Assembly: GCA_902500785.1 (NCBI GenBank)
Contig: CABVRW010000010.1
Span: 1 to 64,000 of the forward strand
Direction of reading: 5' to 3'
From: an uncultured Nitrospira sp.
GTDB taxonomy: Bacteria; Nitrospirota; Nitrospiria; Nitrospirales; Nitrospiraceae
DNA: 64,000 nt
Part shown: in pieces, positions 1 through 7,979 of the stretch
Numbering within the stretch: position 1 is the first letter of the stretch
Layout of the letters: every line of letters begins with the position of its first letter
The notes under the pieces: generated by a model
What the model was told of the DNA's origin: nothing
The model's database searches: none
What the model saw: only the letters and a program-made list of their open reading frames with translations
Translations under genes and position numbers: made by a program

Positions 1-53
1 TTGTACAAAATCGGCGGCTTCGGCTTCTCAATCTTCTTCTTGATCTTAAACAT
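1..53 (-). CDS. Possible N-terminus of a gene running off the left edge
   Basis: On the minus strand an ATG at 53 opens a frame of 17 codons (MFKIKKKIEKPKPPILY) that stays open to the window edge. A purine-rich GTGGAG stretch lies just upstream and could act as a ribosome binding site. The peptide starts very basic and then becomes proline-rich. It is too short to assign to a family. It would be transcribed in the same direction as the SagB-type gene to its right. It may instead be chance coding. Confidence 0.3.
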   Translation of the reverse strand, partial: MFKIKKKIEKPKPPILY

Positions 54-177
54 GCTCCACGTGTCCCTCGTCGTTCGTCTCCACAGCGTCTCTGGTCATT
101 GTCCCTACTCCGGCAGCCCTTTCCCGTCCTCGTTCGACTTCGACTTCGTCGTTCGTCCGTTCAGCGGGCCTGACCCG

Positions 178-212
178 AAACGCGAGACGAACGACGCGTC
201 ACGAACGACGAG
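178..212. repeat. GACGCGTCACG / TCGTTCGT dispersed repeat, copy 1
   Basis: This stretch is built from GACGAACGACG and GACGCGTCACG units, with related TCGTCGTTCGTC units at about 66-78 and 148-158. Similar short TTCGTGA/GACGAAC units recur elsewhere in the window, at 898-925, 6389-6413, 18635-18660 and 21799-21859. This copy supplies the last codons and the stop codon of the SagB-type gene. The copies are decayed rather than exact, so I read them as one dispersed intergenic repeat family by eye only. Confidence 0.4.
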
Positions 213-1968
213 CCAAATGATGATAGGGCGGCAGCGTCATCAACCGCTGGTCGTCCACCGGGCCGCCGATCGTAAAGTGATACAGCGACTGCATGGAGAG
301 ATCCTTGATCCCCACGACCTCATGCACCGGATCATCGAAATAGCAGCCGATACCCGTGCCCCGCACCCCCGCTGCCTCCGCCTCCAGATACAACACCTGA
401 CCGATCAACCCCGACTCCCAGAACAGGCGTGGATACCACCAGGCCCCGCCCTGCCGCAAGCGGCCCTCAAACTCCGCCAACATACCGAGCGAAAAGGCAC
501 TGTCTCCGGCGATACCCTGGTGGCAGCTGACTTGCGCCGCCAGACGTTGCGCATCGCCCTGCAGGAGCCAGAACAGTGGAAGATCGTCCGGGCAGCCGGG
601 CGCCGGAGTCCATTCCAATTCAGGATTCATCGACTGCTGCAGCAACGGCAGCCGCTTCGGATCGCGCACCAAGACATAGAGCCCGGGCGCCAGCCCGTCG
701 ACCCGATGCACGAACAGCAGGAGATGAATCGCCGGGTCCCACGGCAGCACATCCCACGGCATGGGCCGCTGGAATTGCGGCTGCTCGGCCCGGGGCGTCA
801 CACGTTGCAAGATGTGAAAGAAGGTCGCGGAGGAGATCGACGTGCGGGCATCGAAGGCGACCGCACTGCGACGTTGCCTGATGATGACTCCGGCATCGTG
901 CGTGAGACGTGACGCGTCACGCGTCCCGGAGGAATCATGTGACCCGGGTGGAAGGGGAACGGTCGAGCGTTCCCGGCTGGTCTTCCAGGATGCCTCCGCC
1001 GCCTCGTCGATGATGTCCCAATGCACGCCATGTTCGCCACTCAGCCCATTGGCCTTCCCATGCCACGGCCCCACAGACAGATCCGCGACGACGGCCGCAT
1101 CCAGAGACAACGGCACAACCCGAACCGCACGATTCCCTGAGGGGGCGACACGATTCACGTCTTCACCCGGCCAGATCACGGCAAGGCAGTCGGGATGTTC
1201 CGGCTCCACGTCATGGAAGTCGTCCCGGCGATGGGTCCCGAGCAGCATCGCAATGGTATTCTGGTCCACCCCGTCCAGCAGCGCCATCTTCCAACCGAGC
1301 GTGGCTGCCGCAATTCGCGCCGAGCCGATCGCGTGACCGACGTCGTGATTGCAGTACCGAAATGCCCGCTCGCCGTATTTCCAGGCTTCCCGCCAATGGA
1401 CCGAGGTGAGACCAAACAGAAAGGCGCCGGACGGACACTCCGCCAGCAGCGCTGTCAGGTGGTCGGGAGAAGGGTCGGCCCGTAACTCCAGGCCATGTTC
1501 CTTGGAGGCGTAGTGATAGAGACCGGGCGTGAGATCCAGTCCATCGACCGGCGGCAGGAGCACGTATCCTTCCGTCGGATGGAGATTGCCGGAGGACGGA
1601 TTGTTCCGCAACGCCCATTCGGACTCCCCGGCTTTCTTCCAGGCCGAAAGCCCGAGGGCCAACTCCAAGAAACGCGAGAGCGCCGCGACGGTCAGCGGCT
1701 GTGAGGGAACCATCCCCTGTCGATACAGAGCCTCGTAAGAAGGCGACTGCGGCGCGTCCTCCTGCGTCAGCAACGGCAGACGAACGAGCTGCGCCCCGTC
1801 GAATCGCCGGAATGGATTGGGCTGGTTCGCCCAATCCAAGTACCCCAGCGACCGTGCGTAACGATTGAAATGATGTTTGGTGCGTACGTGATAGGCGATC
1901 ACGCGATCGACAGGATCGGTTGAAACCGGCTCAGTGGGGATCGCGGACGACGGGTGATCGATATTCAT
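199..1968 (-). CDS. Two-domain SagB/ThcOx-type FMN-dependent dehydrogenase
   Basis: The 589-residue product looks like a tandem nitroreductase-fold protein of the SagB/ThcOx type. One domain spans roughly residues 90-320, with SGNLHPTEGYVLLP and a HDVGHAIGS segment. A second spans about 370-585, with RQRRSAVAFD, GVRGTGIGCYFDD and a GGPVDDQR tail. Proteins of this family bind FMN; in azole-peptide pathways SagB oxidises azolines, but many members are stand-alone with unknown substrates. No YcaO, cyclodehydratase or precursor peptide is visible here, so the substrate is open. I chose the ATG at 1968; an in-frame ATG at 2037 would add 23 residues that overlap the tail of a decayed upstream gene. 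The interdomain linker is encoded by a copy of the dispersed repeat (898-925), suggesting an in-frame insertion. Confidence 0.85.
   Translation of the reverse strand: MNIDHPSSAIPTEPVSTDPVDRVIAYHVRTKHHFNRYARSLGYLDWANQPNPFRRFDGAQLVRLPLLTQEDAPQSPSYEALYRQGMVPSQPLTVAALSRFLELALGLSAWKKAGESEWALRNNPSSGNLHPTEGYVLLPPVDGLDLTPGLYHYASKEHGLELRADPSPDHLTALLAECPSGAFLFGLTSVHWREAWKYGERAFRYCNHDVGHAIGSARIAAATLGWKMALLDGVDQNTIAMLLGTHRRDDFHDVEPEHPDCLAVIWPGEDVNRVAPSGNRAVRVVPLSLDAAVVADLSVGPWHGKANGLSGEHGVHWDIIDEAAEASWKTSRERSTVPLPPGSHDSSGTRDASRLTHDAGVIIRQRRSAVAFDARTSISSATFFHILQRVTPRAEQPQFQRPMPWDVLPWDPAIHLLLFVHRVDGLAPGLYVLVRDPKRLPLLQQSMNPELEWTPAPGCPDDLPLFWLLQGDAQRLAAQVSCHQGIAGDSAFSLGMLAEFEGRLRQGGAWWYPRLFWESGLIGQVLYLEAEAAGVRGTGIGCYFDDPVHEVVGIKDLSMQSLYHFTIGGPVDDQRLMTLPPYHHLARRS
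898..925. repeat. GACGCGTCACG dispersed repeat inside the SagB-type gene
   Basis: It contains the perfect 12-base palindrome GTGACGCGTCAC at 909-920 and shares a CGxGAGACG...GACGCGTCACG core with the copy at 178-212. It lies in frame in the linker between the two nitroreductase domains and encodes a low-complexity Ser/Arg/Asp segment. Homology of the two copies is judged by eye. Confidence 0.4.
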
Positions 1969-2017
1969 GCCGGTCAGTCTAACGAGCCCGGTGAAGGAAA
2001 GTAAACGCGTTCCTCCT

Positions 2018-2295
2018 TCAGCCGAGCAGCCTGGCAATGCCGAAGGCCGCCGTCACCGCCACGACGTCGACCATCACGGTTTGGAACCAGCAACGTCAGA
2101 ACGGCAAGCCGGCAAACTTGCTCTTCACAGGACCGAACACGAACCACGTCAGCGGAGTCACCCCACCGATCGCCAACGCACCGTGAGAATATCGCACAAA
2201 ACGGCACCGTCAATCCGTCGACCATGCCGATCATGGTATCGCGGATAGTCGCGGTCACGGTGAAATGCTGTGCTCCTGCGAGCGGTCACGGGCAT
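2018..2295 (-). pseudogene. Remnant of a VIT1/CCC1-family transporter
   Basis: Two pieces of the family survive on this strand. The N-terminal piece reads QHFT...TIRDTMIGMVDGLTVPF (about 2200-2270) and matches the first helix region. The C-terminal piece reads GVTPLTWFVFGPVKSKFAGLPF, then an in-frame TGA, then WFQTVMVDVVAVTAAFGIARLLG ending at TGA 2018. The intervening helices are deleted, leaving fewer than 95 codons of a protein that is usually about 230 residues. A one-base shift also separates the likely ATG at 2295 from the N-terminal piece. VIT1/CCC1 proteins transport Fe2+ or Mn2+. The internal deletion, frame change and stop make this non-functional. Recognition rests on motif memory. 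Confidence 0.6.
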
Positions 2296-2409
2296 GGAAA
2301 CATTCCTTCCGAGGACAGGGTCAGCGCGGGGGACGAGCGGCGAAACGTCTGATCCACAGCGGCGCCGCATGCCCGGTTTCGTCCGACCGGCCGGCTGCGC
2401 CGAACCGGC

Positions 2410-2667
2410 TCACTCCTCCTGAATACGCACGAACTCCCGCGCGCTGCGCAGGTCGCCGGGCGTGCAGAGCTTCAGGTCCAGCAACAGATGCTCGAGCGCC
2501 GCCACCCGTGCCGCCACCTCCGGCAACACCACGTCGATCCGCTCCACCAAGTCCTGCAACCGGCGGGTGATCCCGGCCTCCCCGCTCTTCGTCGCGGCGC
2601 CTTTCCGTTTCTGCCCAGTCGGCCGATTGCGGCCTGACTTCCGTGGCACTTTCCTTTTGGGTGGCAT
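2410..2667 (-). CDS. Small hypothetical protein with basic N-terminus
   Basis: An 85-residue product. Residues 1-30 are strongly Lys/Arg-rich (PPKRKVPRKSGRNRPTGQKRK). Residues 33-85 form an amphipathic helical segment (RRLQDLVERIDVVLPEVAARVAALEHLLLDLK) that could form a coiled coil. A GAGGAGGGACCT ribosome binding site sits directly before the ATG, which argues for a real gene. The basic head could contact nucleic acid, but nothing identifies a function. It is divergent from the PssA-like gene to its right. Confidence 0.65.
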   Translation of the reverse strand: MPPKRKVPRKSGRNRPTGQKRKGAATKSGEAGITRRLQDLVERIDVVLPEVAARVAALEHLLLDLKLCTPGDLRSAREFVRIQEE

Positions 2668-2854
2668 AGGTCCCTCCTCATTAGGCTGCTTGTGTACGCG
2701 TCTTCGTTGCGTCGGTCAAGCCCTCTGCCGGAAGCAGACTGCAGATGCGCCCGCCTCCACCCGGCAGCCTCCCAGGATATTCCAGCCTGGACATTCACCA
2801 CGGTCCCGCGTAGATTTTTCAGCAATGGCCGCCATTCCTCCCAGACACTTTTCG

Positions 2855-3451
2855 ATGATTCGCGAATTTCACCTAGCCGACATCCTGACGCTGGGCAATG
2901 CCGTCTCTGGAGTCGCGGCCATCTTCTTCTCGATGTTGTACATGGGAAGCGAGTCGTCGCAACATTTTTTAGCGGCCACCGCCATGACGCCGGCCGCCCT
3001 GGCTTTCGATTGGCTCGATGGCCGCGTCGCCCGCTGGCGGCATGAACATTCGATGTTGGGGCGTGAGCTGGATTCGCTGGCCGATATCATTTCGTTCGGC
3101 ATCGCGCCGGCCGCACTCGGATTCGCCGCCGGTCTGCGTGGAGGATGGGACTGGGTCGCGTTGATCTATTTCGTCTGCTGCGGTGTCAGTCGGCTGGCTC
3201 GTTATAATGTCACGGCTGAGCAACTCTCCGAAGGCGGCGACAAGGTCGCCTACTTTGAAGGCACACCGATCCCCACGACCTTTCTACTGACCGGCGTACT
3301 GGCCTGGGCTGCCTGGCAGGACCGACTCGGCGCGCATCTCTACTGGGGGAGCGTGACTATCGGCCCTTGGGACCTGCATCCCCTGGCGATGCTGTTCATC
3401 CTTTCCGGCAGCTTGATGATCAGCAAAACGCTGCGGATACCTAAAGTCTAA
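2855..3451 (+). CDS. pssA: CDP-alcohol phosphotransferase, probable phosphatidylserine synthase
   Basis: An integral membrane enzyme of the CDP-alcohol phosphotransferase family, probably joining CDP-diacylglycerol to serine to make phosphatidylserine. The family signature D-x2-D-G-x2-A-R-x8-G-x3-D-x3-D is complete in DWLDGRVARWRHEH...GRELDSLAD at about residues 52-77. About six hydrophobic segments follow the usual family plan. The opening MIREFHLADILTLGN resembles the N-terminus of type II PssA proteins, so I chose the ATG at 2855; the ATG at 2825 would add ten residues. Neither start has a convincing ribosome binding site. Substrate choice (serine rather than another alcohol) is from family resemblance only. 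Confidence 0.8.
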   Translation: MIREFHLADILTLGNAVSGVAAIFFSMLYMGSESSQHFLAATAMTPAALAFDWLDGRVARWRHEHSMLGRELDSLADIISFGIAPAALGFAAGLRGGWDWVALIYFVCCGVSRLARYNVTAEQLSEGGDKVAYFEGTPIPTTFLLTGVLAWAAWQDRLGAHLYWGSVTIGPWDLHPLAMLFILSGSLMISKTLRIPKV

Positions 3452-3508
3452 CAAGAGCTCGTCGGTTCAGTCGGGTCGCAGGTTCCACGAGGCAGGTTGA
3501 GGCACCTT

Positions 3509-4624
3509 TCAGCGTCCCTCCGAGAGTGACACGCCCTCAGTTCGATGTGCCTTTGTACGGGGGATTTCAAGAGTGAAACTCGTTCCCTGCCCTTCTGCGC
3601 TCTGAACCCGTACCTTCCCTCGGTGTGCATCAACGACGCCTTTCACCACCGTGAGTCCCAAGCCCCATCCTGATTGAGTCCCTTCGACAGCACTTTTGGA
3701 TCGTCCGAATTTCTCAAAGAGCTGCGGGATTTCATCGTCAGAAATAACCGAGCCTTCATTGTGGACCGTGATTTCAACGGACGCGGTGTCACCGCGCAAT
3801 GAGACCCTGATCGGTGTTCCCGACGCGCCATACTTCACGGCGTTCCCGATGAGATTTTCCACCGCCCGTCTCAATCCATCGACACCCCAGTCCCCATGAA
3901 ATCCTCCGTTCGTGTCCAGAACGAATCGATTTCCATGCACCATGGTCATCTCCTCCACCACCTCACGGATCAGGGACTCTAAATCGCACTCGCTGAATTG
4001 AAGAGAAAGCCGTTCTCCCCCACGAACCCGGCTCCCATCAAGAAGGTCATGAATCATTGACGTCACACGGTTCAAACTGACCAGAATTCTTTTTAGGGAG
4101 TCAGTGGCGGGTTGGGCGAGGTCAGGGCTTTTCAACACGACTTGAGCGTTCATCTTCGCCACAAAGATCGGAGTCTTCAGGTCATGCGTCAGGGTATCGA
4201 TGAACTTTTGTTGAACCTCGCCCTGCACGTCCGTGAACTCGACGACAGCGTCCTTGACGGCCTGTTCAATTGAATCCAGCACGATCTCCCGCAGGTCCGC
4301 GGTCAGTGGCCCGTCCGCCTCCAGTACATAAAACAGGACCTGCCTGAGAATACGATATTCAAAGATGACCTCACTGAGCGTATAGGTCGTATGGCTCGCC
4401 CTGTCCGCACCATGCATTTTGCCGATCCGCGTCGCTTCGCGTTCCATCCTGCGATTCGTCGTCAGCGCCTCGTCTAGATGGTCCAGGTAGAGCGGCAAGG
4501 AATCGCGAAGGGCTCGGGAGCCCGTTGACCGAGCTGACTTCACTTCTCTCAGGCAACGTTCTTCCCACAGAGATAATATCTGTTCTTTTTTGTCTTTTAT
4601 CGAACGGGTATTCATGTCAGACAT
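3509..4624 (-). CDS. Soluble sensor histidine kinase with RsbRD-like N-terminal domain
   Basis: A 371-residue kinase without membrane segments. Residues about 10-150 (ILSLWEERCLREVKS...LRDSLPLYLDHLDEAL) resemble the RsbRD/RsbT co-antagonist N-terminal helical domain. The dimerisation box follows (FIDTLTHDLKTPIFVAKMNAQ, phospho-acceptor His), then the ATPase domain with N-box ENLIGNAVKYG and G-boxes DDEIPQLFEKFG and SGWGLGLTVVKGVV. It probably autophosphorylates in response to an intracellular signal and passes phosphate to an unlinked regulator, since no response regulator adjoins it. I chose the ATG at 4624; ATG 4615 is also possible, and a longer frame to 4798 reads through low-complexity sequence. 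Confidence 0.85.
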   Translation of the reverse strand: MSDMNTRSIKDKKEQILSLWEERCLREVKSARSTGSRALRDSLPLYLDHLDEALTTNRRMEREATRIGKMHGADRASHTTYTLSEVIFEYRILRQVLFYVLEADGPLTADLREIVLDSIEQAVKDAVVEFTDVQGEVQQKFIDTLTHDLKTPIFVAKMNAQVVLKSPDLAQPATDSLKRILVSLNRVTSMIHDLLDGSRVRGGERLSLQFSECDLESLIREVVEEMTMVHGNRFVLDTNGGFHGDWGVDGLRRAVENLIGNAVKYGASGTPIRVSLRGDTASVEITVHNEGSVISDDEIPQLFEKFGRSKSAVEGTQSGWGLGLTVVKGVVDAHRGKVRVQSAEGQGTSFTLEIPRTKAHRTEGVSLSEGR

Positions 4625-4912
4625 AGGTGTATCCGCCGCAACCGGCGGCAGCCGACCTTTCCAGCCATTCCGAGGCTTACTATACAGGTGCGTCGAGGCG
4701 TATCGCATCTGTGCACTATCATACGCGGTGGGCGCCTGCAAACCATAGCCGTACTCGATGGATTCGTGCCTTCGCCTGTTCCGTCCGTTTTCACTCACAC
4801 CGACTCATCGCGCCGGCAGCCTCCGGCATCATCCCCATGGCGTCGTTCGTCGGTCACCCGACAGCGGCGGCACCGGTCGACGGCTGCAGGTGCAGCCACG
4901 GCTTGCCGCGGA

Positions 4913-6097
4913 TCACTGGAAACTCTGGTCCGCGCGCAAATCGGCCTGCCGAAAATGGTTCGGCAGCAGCATGATGCAATTGGGATTGTATCCCTGCGCT
5001 TTCAACGTCTCGATGCTGTCCACGACCTTCCCCCCGTTCGCCAGGTCGATCACCGTGATGGACCCATCGCTCATGCCTTCCAGATTGAGCAGGCTATTTT
5101 GCACGAACAGATACCGTTCATCAGGTGAGAGAACACTATGGTGGGCGCCCGGCGCGGCTGGAATGGCTTGGAGAAACGTCGGCCGGCGAGGATCGGAATT
5201 ATCGTAGAGGTTCACGAATCCGGGCTTCGCCGTCGTGACGAATAAGCGGTCGCCCTTGGCGTTATACAACATTTCCAGCGGCATGCCCTGCTGCCTGGCG
5301 CTCAAATCGTCCACCTCCTGAAATGAAAACGTCCGGCTGCTCGCATCCCACGTTCCGGTCCACAGCGTGCCCTCCAACATATTGGTGATCTGCACCACCG
5401 GCGGGTTCGCCTGGGGTGAGAACATTACTTCGACCGGGGCGGCCTTCGCCGGCGACGGCTTGGATGAGACCTTGTGCGTCGAGAGCACCGTGCCGGTGCT
5501 GGCCTCAATGACCGTCACCGAATCGCCCGCCTCCGACATGTCCGGCTTGACCGTACTAGTGATCACCACGCGGTCGATCCCGTTGTGAATCGCGATGCCA
5601 TGCGGGTAGAGCACGGAAGCCGTTCCCCCGTCCGGAGTACGGACGGTTTTGATCGGCCTATCCGTCACGGCATCCCCCATGATCACCACGCTCGAGCCCA
5701 TACAGGTCAGGTACCAGATCCGGTTATCTTCCGACACCACAAGATCTTCGCCGACCTGGCAATCCGGCACATCGATCGCGCGCAACCGATAGGGAAAGCG
5801 TGTGAGATCCACAACGTGGAGGAGGCTTTTCCCTAAGGCCGTGATGTAGGCCTTCGTCCGGTCACGGTTGAAGAAAATATGGTGTGCCACGAGGTCCGAT
5901 GGAAGCGGAATCTCCATCAAGACTGTCCCGAAATTCGACGACTCGGGATCGATGTCCATGATCGCGATCGCTTCGCGTCGTACCGGCTGGTTCGGCTTAC
6001 TTTCATAGTTGAGAAGGGCCAGCAATTCCGCCGATGCCGGCGAGTAGCAAGAGAGCAGCAGCCAGAACGTCAATGAGAAGAGTCGGAAGCCTGTCAT
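4913..6097 (-). CDS. Secreted YncE-like beta-propeller protein
   Basis: A 394-residue protein with an N-terminal signal peptide (MTGFRLFSLTFWLLLSCYSPASA) and repeated blade-like segments such as VVDLTRFPYRLRAIDVP, VTVIEASTGTVLSTHKV, FVNLYDNSDPRRPTFLQ and ITVIDLANGGKVVDSI. These are typical of YVTN/YncE-type beta-propellers, which act in the periplasm or at the cell surface, often as binding platforms. Two cysteines (CQVGED and YLTCMG) could pair after export. GAAGGAGG stands six bases before the ATG at 6097, fixing this start over the longer frame at 6142. No catalytic residues are apparent and no ligand can be named. Confidence 0.75.
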   Translation of the reverse strand: MTGFRLFSLTFWLLLSCYSPASAELLALLNYESKPNQPVRREAIAIMDIDPESSNFGTVLMEIPLPSDLVAHHIFFNRDRTKAYITALGKSLLHVVDLTRFPYRLRAIDVPDCQVGEDLVVSEDNRIWYLTCMGSSVVIMGDAVTDRPIKTVRTPDGGTASVLYPHGIAIHNGIDRVVITSTVKPDMSEAGDSVTVIEASTGTVLSTHKVSSKPSPAKAAPVEVMFSPQANPPVVQITNMLEGTLWTGTWDASSRTFSFQEVDDLSARQQGMPLEMLYNAKGDRLFVTTAKPGFVNLYDNSDPRRPTFLQAIPAAPGAHHSVLSPDERYLFVQNSLLNLEGMSDGSITVIDLANGGKVVDSIETLKAQGYNPNCIMLLPNHFRQADLRADQSFQ

Positions 6098-6522
6098 GAT
6101 AGCCTCCTTCTGTGAGGTGAGATGCCTAAGAAAATACTCCATTCACGCCGTCCAGGCAACGGGCTACCCGCGAGCGAGTCTCGCCCACCCTGGTTCGCAC
6201 ACTGTCCCTCCGCCCCTAGCCTTTGGTTCATGCGGGATGCTATTCAGAGGGGAAACGAGTATTCTTCCGCGTCCCACGAGCAGGCTGCGGATAAATGTGA
6301 TGTGTGATCAATAGCTGCGATCAGCTCATGCGCCTGGTGAGTAGCACGACAGCCGGCAAGCTGCGGAAAAAGGGCCGTCCTCGTAGTCCTCGTTCGTGAA
6401 ACGTCGTTCGTCACTCCGGGCAACCCGGCGCAGTCTCCAGCGAGATGCGCGTCACGATTCATGGATTGCGGACCTAGAGAACAGTGGCGGCGGACATTTT
6501 GCGCAACCTGCCAGAGACCAAC
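6098..6522. other. Intergenic region between divergent genes
   Basis: About 425 bases separate the beta-propeller gene from the symporter gene and must contain both promoters. No convincing -35/-10 pair or RNA gene was found. A decayed copy of the dispersed TTCGTGA/GTCGTTCG repeat lies at 6389-6413. A GTG at 6484 could extend the symporter by 13 residues. Confidence 0.5.
6389..6413. repeat. TTCGTGA-type dispersed repeat
   Basis: The sequence CTCGTTCGTGAAACGTCG is followed by TTCGTCA. It shares the CGTTCGTGA unit with copies near 190, 18640 and 21810. It is intergenic here, 110-130 bases before the symporter start. Confidence 0.35.
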
Positions 6523-7881
6523 ATGATGAAGTCGACACCTAACTGGATCCCACTGCCGCTCTATACCCAAGTGCTCATCGCCGTCCTTTGCGGCGGGCTG
6601 TTGGGCGCGATCTTCGGTCAGGAGCCCTATCTGGGAGGCCTGCGCAACGCGCAGTTGGGCAGACTAGGCCTGTTCGTCGTCACACTTCTCAAAACCCTCG
6701 CGATTCCGTTGATCTTCTTTGCGATCCTGGACGCGCTCATCCGCACGACCATTCCATTGCGCCAGGGGGGCAAGCTGCTGGGGATCTGCCTCGTCAACGT
6801 CTCCGTCGCCATGGCGATCGGCCTCGCCATCATGAACACCTGGCAACCGGGCCTGGCCTGGTACGGGCACGTCGATGAGCTGCTCCACCTCGTCCCGGGG
6901 GCCAAGCCATCGGCGACTGCGCTCGCAAACGTGCAGGCCGGATCCCAGAGCCCGATCGAATATCTGGCGTCCTACATTCCCCGGACCATCACCGACCCAT
7001 TTTCAAGCAACAACATCATCGGAGTCGTGCTCCTCGCCCTGGCGCTCGGCTCCACGCTACGGCTCGTGCGGAGCAAAACTAACCAGGCCGACGGGGTGGT
7101 CAACGCCCTCGCGCGCGGCATTGGGCGGGTCTATGTGTGGCTCGTACAGATCCTCGAGTGGATCATCCTCGTGGTGCCGCTCGCCGTCTTCGGTGTCGTG
7201 GCGCAGGTCGTGGGCAAGGCCGGCATCGGCGTCTTCTCCGTCCTCTGGATCTTCCTCGTCGCCATGCTGGCGGGACTCGCCGTGCACGCGCTCGTCTACT
7301 ATCCGCTCGTCGCTTGGCTGGTGGGAAAAAAGTCGCCGAAGGTCTATCTCGGCCAAGGGGCCGACGCGATCATGACGGCGGTCTCCTGCAACAGCAGCCT
7401 CGCCACCGTCCCGGTTACGCTGCGATGCCTCGAGCGGATGAAGGTCTCGCCCCAATCGGCGCGGCTCGCCGCCTGTGTCGGCACGAACCTCAACAACGAC
7501 GGCATTACCCTCTACGAAGCCATGGCCGCGCTCTTTCTCGCCCAGGCGCTGGGCTACGATCTGCCGATGGTGAAACAGGTATTGATCGTCCTCGCCTCCA
7601 TCATCGCCGGAGCCGGCGTGGCCGGTATTCCGGAAGCCGGGTTGATCGTGCTGCCGCTGGTGTTGGCCGCAGCGGGCCTGCCGGACCAGGTCATCATCGC
7701 CGCTATTCCCCTCATCATGACGGTCGATTGGATCATCGCCCGCGCCCGCTCAGGGGTGAACGTGCTGAGCGATATGCTCGTCGCCATCCTCCTCGATAGG
7801 GGACAAGTCTCCGCCGCCGAACCGGAAGCGATGCCCTGTCCTTCCGAAACCACTCATCCTCATGAGCCGCAGATTTCCTGA
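6523..7881 (+). CDS. Dicarboxylate/amino acid:cation symporter (DAACS family)
   Basis: A 452-residue membrane carrier of the GltP/DctA family, which takes up C4-dicarboxylates or acidic amino acids with Na+ or H+. The family signatures are present in order: the reentrant-loop serine-rich motif (VSCNSSLATVPVTL, about residue 287), the binding-site helix GTNLNNDGITLYEAMAALFLAQ, the second reentrant loop AGVAGIPEAGLIVLPLVLAAAGLP, and MTVDWIIARARSGVNVLSD. The usual SSSSAATLP is altered to SCNSSLATVP, and the final arginine helix reads RARSGVNV rather than RFRTxVNV, so substrate preference may differ from DctA. I chose the ATG at 6523; a GTG at 6484 is in frame. Confidence 0.85.
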   Translation: MMKSTPNWIPLPLYTQVLIAVLCGGLLGAIFGQEPYLGGLRNAQLGRLGLFVVTLLKTLAIPLIFFAILDALIRTTIPLRQGGKLLGICLVNVSVAMAIGLAIMNTWQPGLAWYGHVDELLHLVPGAKPSATALANVQAGSQSPIEYLASYIPRTITDPFSSNNIIGVVLLALALGSTLRLVRSKTNQADGVVNALARGIGRVYVWLVQILEWIILVVPLAVFGVVAQVVGKAGIGVFSVLWIFLVAMLAGLAVHALVYYPLVAWLVGKKSPKVYLGQGADAIMTAVSCNSSLATVPVTLRCLERMKVSPQSARLAACVGTNLNNDGITLYEAMAALFLAQALGYDLPMVKQVLIVLASIIAGAGVAGIPEAGLIVLPLVLAAAGLPDQVIIAAIPLIMTVDWIIARARSGVNVLSDMLVAILLDRGQVSAAEPEAMPCPSETTHPHEPQIS

Positions 7882-7979
7882 TGGGCGTGGTGATGGCCCT
7901 TCGCACCCTTCAACCCTATCCCCTCGCATCTTCCCGCTCTAGATCCGCCTTCCACGGATCAGGCGTGGCGAGCGTCCGG

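Noticed and set aside
1-912. 303-residue plus-strand frame at the left edge
   Set aside because: Antisense to the SagB-type gene, with skewed Arg/His/Gln composition and no family motif.
2710-2825. Longer N-terminus for the PssA-like protein
   Set aside because: The upstream frame reads through the divergent gene's promoter region and does not resemble the family's N-terminus.
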